A stretch of DNA of 64,000 nucleotides from Daphnia carinata. Its lineage: Eukaryota > Arthropoda > Branchiopoda > Diplostraca > Daphniidae. Under the pieces are notes generated by a model that did no database searches, was not told the DNA's origin, and saw only the letters and a list, made by a program, of their open reading frames with translations. Below are positions 56,297 to 64,000 of this stretch, piece after piece. The DNA lies in the NCBI RefSeq assembly GCF_022539665.2, contig NC_081337.1, positions 11,091,768-11,155,767 on the forward strand, given 5' to 3'. The first letter of the stretch is position 1. The number at the start of each line of letters is the position of its first letter. The position numbers and the translations under genes were made by a program.

Positions 56297-56622
56297 ACCC
56301 CTTCGCTGAATACTGATCGACATGTAAGTACCCCTCCGATTAATACAGTCCAACATATCTACCCCTTCGATTAATTAGTCCGATACACCTACCCTTTTGA
56401 TTAATACAGTCCGACATACCTACCCTTTCGATTAATGCAATCCGACATTCCTACTCCTTCGCTGGAAATTGATAGACACACTTACCCCTGCGGTTAATAC
56501 ACCTCGACACACGTACCCCTTCGGTTAAAACCGTCCGACACTCCTACGCCTTCGTTTTAAACATCCGACTTACCTACCTCTTCCTTTAATAGAGCCCGAC
56601 GCCCCTACCCCTTTGTTACAGG
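56297..56622. repeat. Degenerate 31-bp tandem repeat
   Basis: About 11 units of consensus TACCCCTTCGATTAATACAGTCCGACATACC-like form (30-31 bp), each starting TACCC and containing a CCGACA core. Divergence between units is high. It runs up to the assembly gap, so its true length is unknown. Confidence 0.85.
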
Positions 56623-56722
56623 NNNNNNNNNNNNNNNNNNNNNNNNNNNNNNNNNNNNNNNNNNNNNNNNNNNNNNNNNNNNNNNNNNNNNNNNNNNNNN
56701 NNNNNNNNNNNNNNNNNNNNNN
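56623..56722. other. Assembly gap (100 N)
   Basis: Exactly 100 N, a conventional unknown-size gap, at the boundary between the 31-bp repeat and the satellite. Confidence 0.99.
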
Positions 56723-59700
56723 TTTATTAATTTTTGCGATTTCAATGCGAAAATCACTGTGCTTAATGAAATCATTAGAATTTTACAAACAAAGTTCACT
56801 ACAATTACAAGTACATTTGATTTAAATAGTTAAGGATATTGGACTGGTAACCATCGCGTTTGGCGAAAAACTACTGTCAAAACTCACCACCAGGTTGCGC
56901 TTGGTAAAAGATGACTAACCTTGGTTCTTTGAATATTCGATATTTGGCTATGCTTACTAACTTGGAATGTGCAACCTGTTTTTGACGAATTTTATTAATT
57001 TTTGCGATTTCAATGCGAAAATCACTGTGCTTAATGAAATCATTAGAATTTTACAAACAAAGTTCACTACAATTACAAGTACATTTGATTTAAATAGTTA
57101 AGGATATTGGACTGGTAACCATCGCGTTTGGCGAAAAACCTCTATCAAAACTCACCACCAGGTTGCGCTTGGTAAAAGATGACTAACGTTCGTTCTTTGA
57201 ACATTCTATAGTTGGCTACGCTTACTAACTTGGAATCTGCAACCTGTTTTTTACGAATTTTACTAGTTTTTACGATTTCAATGCAAAAATCACTGTGCTT
57301 AATGAAATCATTAGAATTTTACAAACAAAGTTCACTACAATTACAAGTACATTTGATTTAAATAGTTAAGGATATTGGACTGGTAACCATCGCGTTTGGC
57401 GAAAACCTCTATCAAAACTCACCACCAGGTTGCGCTTGGTAAAAGATGACTAACGTTCGTTCTTTGAACATTCTATAGTTGGCTATGCTTACTAACTTGG
57501 AATGTGCAACCTGTTTTTGACGAATTTTATTAATTTTTACGATTTCCATGCGAAAATCACTGTGCTTAATAAAATCATTAGAATTTTACAAACAAAGTTC
57601 ACTACAATTACAAGTACATTTGATTTAAATAGTTATGATATTGGACTGGTAACCATCGCGTTTGGCGAAAAACCTCTATCAAAACTCACCACCAGGTTGC
57701 GCTTGGTAAAAGATGACTAACGTTCGTTCTTTGAACATTCTATAGTTGGCTACGCTTACTAACTTGGAATCTGCAACCTGTTTTTTACGAATTTTACTAG
57801 TTTTTACGATTTCAATGCAAAAATCACTGTGCTTAATGAAATCATTAGAATTTTACAAACAAAGTTCACTACAATTACAAGTACATTTGATTTAAATAGT
57901 TAAGGATATTGGACTGGTAACCATTGCGTTTGGTGAAAAACTACTGTCAAAACTCACCACCAGGTTGCGCTTGGTAAAAGATGACTAACCTTGGTTCTTT
58001 GAATATTCGATATTTGGCTATGCTTACTAACTTGGAATGTGCAACCTGTTTTTGACGAATTTTATTAATTTTTGCGATTTCAATGCGAAAATCACTGTGC
58101 TTAATGAAATCATTAGAATTTTACAAACAAATTACAATTACATTTGATTTAAATAGTTAAGGATATTGGACTGGTAACCATCGCGTTTGGCGAAAAACTA
58201 CTGTCAAAACTCACCACCAGGTTGCGCTTGGTAAAAGATGACTAACCTTGGTTCTTTGAATATTCGATATTTGGCTATGCTTACTAACTTGGAATGTGCA
58301 ACCTGTTTTTGACGAATTTTATTAATTTTTGCCATTTCAATGCGAAAATCACTGTGCTTAATGAAATCATTAGAATTTTACAAACAAAGTTCACTACAAT
58401 TACAAGTACATTTGATTTAAATAGTTAAGGATATTGGACTGGTAACCATCGCGTTTGGCGAAAAACTACTGTCAAAACTCACCACCAGGTTGCGCTTGGT
58501 AAAAGATGACTAATCTTGGTTCTTTGAATATTCGATATTTGGCTATGCTTACTAACTTGGAATGTGCAACCTGTTTTTGACGAATTTTATTAATTTTTGC
58601 GATTTCAATGCGAAAATCACTGTGCTTAATGAAATCATTAGAATTTTACAAACAAAGTTCACTACAATTACAAGTACATTTGATTTAAATAGTTAAGGAT
58701 ATTGGACTGGTAACCATCGCGTTTGGCGAAAAACTACTGTCAAAACTCACCACCAGGTTGCGCTTGGTAAAAGATGACTAACCTTGGTTCTTTGAATATT
58801 CGATATTTGGCTATGCTTACTAACTTGGAATGTGCAACCTGTTTTTGACGAATTTTATTAATTTTTGCGATTTCAATGCGAAAATCACTGTGCTTAATGA
58901 AATCATTAGAATTTTACAAACAAAGTTCACTACAATTACAAGTACATTTGATTTAAATAGTTAAGGATATTGGACTGGTAACCATCGCGTTTGGCGAAAA
59001 ACTGCTGTCAAAACTCACCACCAGGTTGCGCTTGGTAAAAGATGACTAACCTTGGTTCTTTGAATATTCGATATTTGGCTATGCTTACTAACTTGGAATG
59101 TGCAACCTGTTTTTGACGAATTTTATTAATTTTTGCGATTTCAATGCGAAAATCACTGTGCTTAATGAAATCATTAGAATTTTACAAACAAAGTTCACTA
59201 CAATTACAAGTACATTTGATTTAAATAGTTAAGGATATTGGACTGGTAACCATCGCGTTTGGCGAAAAACCTCTATCAAAACTCACCACCAGGTTGCGCT
59301 TGGTAAAAGATGACTAACGTTCGTTCTTTGAACATTCTATAGTTGGCTATGCTTACTAACTTGGAATGTGCAACCTGTTTTTGACGAATTTTATTAATTT
59401 TTACGATTTCAATGCGAAAATCACTGTGCTTAATGAAATCATTAGAATTTTACAAACAAAGTTCACTACAATTACAAGTACATTTGATTTAAATAGTTAA
59501 GGATATTGGACTGGTAACCATCGCGTTTGGCGAAAAACCTCTATCAAAACTCACCACCAGGTTGCGCTTGGTAAAAGATGACTAACGTTCGTTCTTTCTT
59601 GGAATGTGCAACCTGTTTTTGACGAATTTTATTAATTTTTACGATTTCAATGCGAAAATCACTGTGCTTAATGAAATCATTAGAATTTTACAAACAAAGT

Positions 59701-61799
59701 TCACTACAATTACAAGTACATTTGATTTAAATAGTTAAGGATATTGGACTGGTAACCATCGCGTTTGGCGAAAAACCTCTATCAAAACTCACCACCAGGT
59801 TGCGCTTGGTAAAAGATGACTAACGTTCGTTCTTTGAACATTCTATAGTTGGCTATGCTTACTAACTTGGAATGTGCAACCTGTTTTTGACGAATTTTAT
59901 TAATTTTTACGATTTCAATGCGAAAATCACTGTGCTTAATGAAATCATTAGAATTTTACAAACAAAGTTCACTACAATTACAAGTACATTTGATTTAAAT
60001 AGTTAAGGATATTGGACTGGTAACCATCGCGTTTGGCGAAAAACCTCTATCAAAACTCACCACCAGGTTGCGCTTGGTAAAAGATGACTAACGTTCGTTC
60101 TTTGAACATTCTATAGTTGGCTATGCTTACTAACTTGGAATCTGCAACCTGTTTTTGAAGAATTTTATTAATTTTTACGATTTCAATGCGAAAATCACTG
60201 TGCTTAATGAAATCATTAGAATTTTACAAACAAAGTTCACTACAATTACAAGTACATTTGATTTAAATAGTTAAGGATATTGGACTGGTAACCATCGCGT
60301 TTGGCGAAAAACCTCTATCAAAACTCACCACCAGGTTGCGCTTGGTAAAAGATGACTAACGTTCGTTCTTTGAACATTCTATAGTTGGCTATGCTTACTA
60401 ACTTGGAATGTGCAACCTGTTTTTGACGAATTTTATTAATTTTTACGATTTCAATGCGAAAATCACTGTGCTTAATGAAATCATTAGAATTTTACAAACA
60501 AAGTTCACTACAATTACAAGTACATTTGATTTAAATAGTTAAGGATATTGGACTGGTAACCATCGCGTTTGGCGAAAAACCTCTATCAAAACTCACATCT
60601 GCAACCTGTTTTTGACGAATTTTACAATTTTTTACGATTTCAATGCGAAAATCACTGTGCTTAATGAAATCATTAGAATTTTACAAACAAAGTTCACTAC
60701 AATTACAAGTACATTTGATTTAAATAGTTAAGGATATTGGACTGGTAACCATCGCGTTTGGCGAAAAACCTCTATCAAAACTCACCACCAGGTTGCGCTT
60801 GGTAAAAGATGACTAACGTTCGTTCTTTGAACATTCTATAGTTGGCTATGCTTACTAACTTGGAATCTGCAACCTGTTTTTGACGAATTTTACAAGTTTT
60901 TACGATTTCAATGCGAAAATCACTGTGGTTAATGAAATCATAAGAATCTTACAAACAAAGTTCACTACAATTACAAGTACATTTGATTTAAATAGTTAAG
61001 GATATTGGACTGGTAACCATCGCGTTTGGCGAAAAACCTCTATCAAAACTCACCACCAGGTTGCGCTTGGTAAAAGATGACTAACGTTCGTTCTTTGAAC
61101 ATTCTATAGTTGGCTATGCTTACTAACTTGGAATCTGCAACCTGTTTTTGACGAATTTTACTATTTTTTACGATTTCAATGCGAAAATCACTGTGCTTAA
61201 TGAAATCATGAGAATTTTACAAACAAAGTTCACTACAATTACAAGTACATTTGATTTAAATAGTTAAGGATATTGGACTGGTAACCATCGCGTTTGGCGA
61301 AAAACCTCTATCAAAACTCACCACCAGGTTGCGCTTGGTAAAAGATGACTAACGTTCGTTCTTTGAACATTCTATAGTTGGCTATGCTTACTAACTTGGA
61401 ATCTGCAACCTGTTTTTGACGAATTTTACTAGTTTTTACGATTTCAATGCGAAAATCACTGTGCTTAATGAAATCATTAGAATTTTACAAACAAAGTTCA
61501 CTACAATTACAAGTACATTTGATTTAAATAGTTAAGGATATTGGACTGGTAACCATCGCGTTTGGCGAAAAACCACTCTCAAAACTTACCACCAGGTGGC
61601 GTTTGGTAAAACATGACTAACCTTGGTTCTTCGAACATTCGATATTTGGCCATGCTTGCTAACTTGTAATGTGCAACCTGCTTTTTACGAATTTTATTAA
61701 TCATTACGATTTCAATGCGAAAATCACTGTGTATAATGAAATCATTAGAATTTTACAAACAAAGTTCACTACAATTACAGGTACATTTGATTTAAATAG
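56723..61799. repeat. 268-bp satellite array, about 19 monomers
   Basis: Monomers begin (TTTATTAATTTTT phase) at 56723, 56991, 57258, 57525 and so on to about 61690. Length is 265-269 bp, with shortened units near 58130, 59600 and 60595. Two types are distinguished by linked sites: type A has AAACTACTGTC plus CCTTGGTTCTTTGAATATTCGATA; type B has AAACCTCTATC plus CGTTCGTTCTTTGAACATTCTATAG. Order is A, BBB, about five A, then about nine B, then a divergent A-like unit and a partial one cut by the E3 LTR. No coding capacity. Confidence 0.95.
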
Positions 61800-62075
61800 T
61801 GTAACAACTCTGGGTTAAGGTTCGTTTATTAGATTCACTTCACCAGATACAGCACTAACCAACAAACTAGACGACGGGCTACAGATCGACTCCTCGACGA
61901 ACACAACACAACAGCTTGGCTACTCACTGAATGACTACTACCACTTCTGACTTGTCAGTCGGGCTTTTAAAGCTCCCGACATCCGGTCAGAGCGAGAGCG
62001 ACAAATGCTAGCCAATGGTTGACTTGCTGATCGCCTATCATCGCGCGATAGGCGACAAAGTCCATTGGCGGTACA
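61800..62075 (-). repeat. E3 3' LTR (276 bp)
   Basis: On the element strand it reads TGTACCGCC...GTTGTTACA. A purine tract GGTAGGAGAGGGGA (62089-62076) directly precedes it, as expected of a polypurine tract. It interrupts the last satellite monomer. Only one LTR is in the window, so the left boundary is inferred from the satellite break and the TG/CA ends. Confidence 0.7.
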
Positions 62076-62210
62076 TCCCCTCTCCTACCTAAAAGCATGG
62101 GGCGCCTGAAATGTTGACAACCCCATAAAGGAAAGGGTATAAAACTACACATTTAACTTCTACTGGTTTGGCCAACATTTATTTGGCCAAAGCGCCTACA
62201 TTTAATAAGG

Positions 62211-64000
62211 CTATTTCCTGTTCGGTGACGAGGTTCCCGCCACCCTGCTGGAATCGGATTTGTCCCCGTTTTTGGGCTCTCGCACTTCAGTGACGTGAGC
62301 CAATAACAGGATATCGACATGGTTCCTCAACCTCCGGTATTCAAACAGCAGATAAATAATCAGAGACACTGGGAATAGAAATCCAATAACCCACTCAAAT
62401 GGGTACCGCTTGACGTTCTCCTCTTCCTCCCATTGTCGGCGTAGGCTTTCGACCACCTCAGATGCGAACTCGTTCCCGCTTTGTCTATCCGCGTTGGTGG
62501 GCGAAGCGCTGATGCTGAATCCTCCAATATTGGGCTCTTAACCACCGGTTGCGGTTGCTCCATCACCGGAACCAGCAAGCTGCTCAGCATCCCGGCCGCT
62601 TCTTCGTCAATGACGCTTGTGACGTTCATTGGCAGCATCTGTCGAAAGCTCGCTTGCAGAACCCAGTCATCTGAGGTTGCCGAACAAAGTCTTGGGATTT
62701 TTATCGCACTTGCTGCTGGCAGAACTTGCGGCAAACCTATTCCACCGATCCTTTTAACAGGGCACTGGAGCACTACAGTCACATTGTCTTTGCCAGCGTA
62801 GCCCCACTTTCGTCCTCCGACATAAAACAGATCTATGCCGGCCCACTTTTTACTGTCCAGACGGCAGTTCTTTTGAACGGCTCCCTGCTCCTGCAGAAAC
62901 ACAGCCGCCGTACAGCTTTTCATTCTTCCTTTGCGGTCAATGGGCTTCAGGAAAGGGCACACACTGCCCATAAAAGGGCACACACTGCCCATGAATGGCG
63001 CGCATTTACGTGCTTCATCGGCGTTGAACTCCACAAACAATTGGCGATCCGGCGACAATCCCAGATACGGGGCCAATCCAGCGTAGGAGTGGGACATCGA
63101 TTCCCCTCTACTGGTAACCACTGGCATCGGGAAAACACTGTAAATCTGCAAATCATAATTAAATTCAAACACCGGTAAATGAATAAACAATCGGATGTTG
63201 CCGTTTGCCAGTGCCGCCTCCACCCTAGCTTCTTGGTACCCTTCAGCCATTACCCCCTTAAAGGGCCGGTGTCAGCCCCCATCCTTGTGGTAACGCCTGT
63301 CAAACCGACTCCAACGCTTGAGTCAGTACATTCGGGGGGAACATCAGAGGTGACAGCTTCCCTACTGCTGTGTCCGCTAGCCCCGTCTGCGTTCTCAATC
63401 GACCTCGCCACTTTTTTGAGATAAAGCAATGCTCTCGCCAGGTTTGTCCAGCTCTCGTTGAAGGTCTTTCTCAACTGATCTTGTTCGCGGCGCATCTGTC
63501 CCGGCGCCGCTATCAAGCTGTTAATCTCATTGCTTCATGCTTCATGTTCCGCCAGGTGTCCCAACGTGACATTCAGAAGTGTTGCTTGCTCCTGAAGAAG
63601 ATGCACTACTTCCAGGCCCCTTTTGTCGAAAGATTCGAGCCTTGAATGCACCGACTCTAGCTCCTGGGTGGTAGCAGTCCCAAATAACCAGCTAAGTAAT
63701 TTGCCTCCAGCGTCGAACATCCCGCGCTTCTTCCGGGTTCCATCGCCTTTCAGGGCTCTCTCCAGCTCCCTGAACTCCTGCCGCCGATGCTTCGCTCTGG
63801 ACTTGATTTCTACCAAATCGAACGCAGGCCCCTCCAAGAATGGCTTTACTTCCATTGGGAAATTTTCCGTCCCGACCTTGTCAAATGCCCGAAGCATTTC
63901 GTCCACCCAGTTGGTGACCCGCTTGATCACCTGCTCCGCCCGTTTGGTTTGTACATCATAAATAACGACCCATTCAGAATCGCCTAGCGCTAGGGTTCCC
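62211..64000 (-). pseudogene. env: E3 env, F-protein-like, broken and running off the window
   Basis: Minus-strand segments: 64000-63535 (enters from outside), 63534-63250 in the same frame after a TGA, 63250-62360 in the next frame, and 62456-62211 in the third. Seen: a basic cleavage site RKKRG followed by an FDAGG...LFGTA fusion-peptide region, then a heptad-rich helix (near 63720-63540). A cysteine-containing ectodomain follows, with a membrane segment FLFPVSLIIYLLF (62390-62340) and a short tail. This is the layout of insect errantivirus/baculovirus F-type envelope proteins. One stop and two shifts make this copy inactive. A 27-bp tandem duplication (MGSVCPF twice) lies near 62950-63000. 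Confidence 0.75.

Overview
The window looks like a chromosome segment from a small arthropod with compact genes, most likely a cladoceran crustacean such as Daphnia. This rests on many short GT-AG introns (mostly 57-90 nt, with a few long ones), animal-specific host genes and a dense mix of LTR elements. The organism name is an inference; everything else below was read from the sequence.

Left third (1-20280), host genes. Four multi-exon genes can be assembled with consistent splice phases: a PAT1 mRNA-decapping activator (1371-3984, +, 6 exons, 723 aa); a secreted four-motif beta/gamma-crystallin-like protein (7207-4571, -, 7 exons, 231 aa); a tetraspanin (13072-14873, +, 6 coding exons, 269 aa); and tubulin-tyrosine-ligase-like 12 (19355-16519, -, 12 exons, 638 aa). 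They are unrelated housekeeping or surface genes, not an operon-like system. The space between them is AT-rich and largely featureless.

Middle (20057-33423). A group of four tRNA-like (A box/B box) units, each with a TTTGTATCGATA block 63-65 bp upstream of its A box, is split by an old, broken Gypsy-type element (here G1, 20374-32126, TSD ATAA). G1 carries a hAT-type MITE, has lost most of its integrase core, and has a decayed env-like gene.

Right-middle (33180-55610), three-level nesting. A minus-strand hAT transposase gene is cut by a BEL/Pao element (33424-54476, TSD ATACA). That element is cut in turn by a minus-strand Gypsy-type element (here G2, 35152-47046, TSD ACAT). G2 has two identical 915-bp LTRs and open gag, pol and env, so it is a very recent insertion. 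It also has an extra acidic ORF downstream of env with a canonical A AAA AAC slip site leading into a 77-codon -1 frame. The BEL leader carries an extra ORF ahead of gag and about seven 79-bp repeats centred on a CTCF-like motif.

Right end (55610-64000). A Tc1-like transposase fragment, a degenerate 31-bp tandem repeat, a 100-N assembly gap, about 5 kb of a 268-bp satellite with two monomer types, and the end of a third LTR element (here E3) on the minus strand. E3's env is of a different, F-protein-like type and runs off the window.

Names G1, G2 and E3 are only labels for this annotation.
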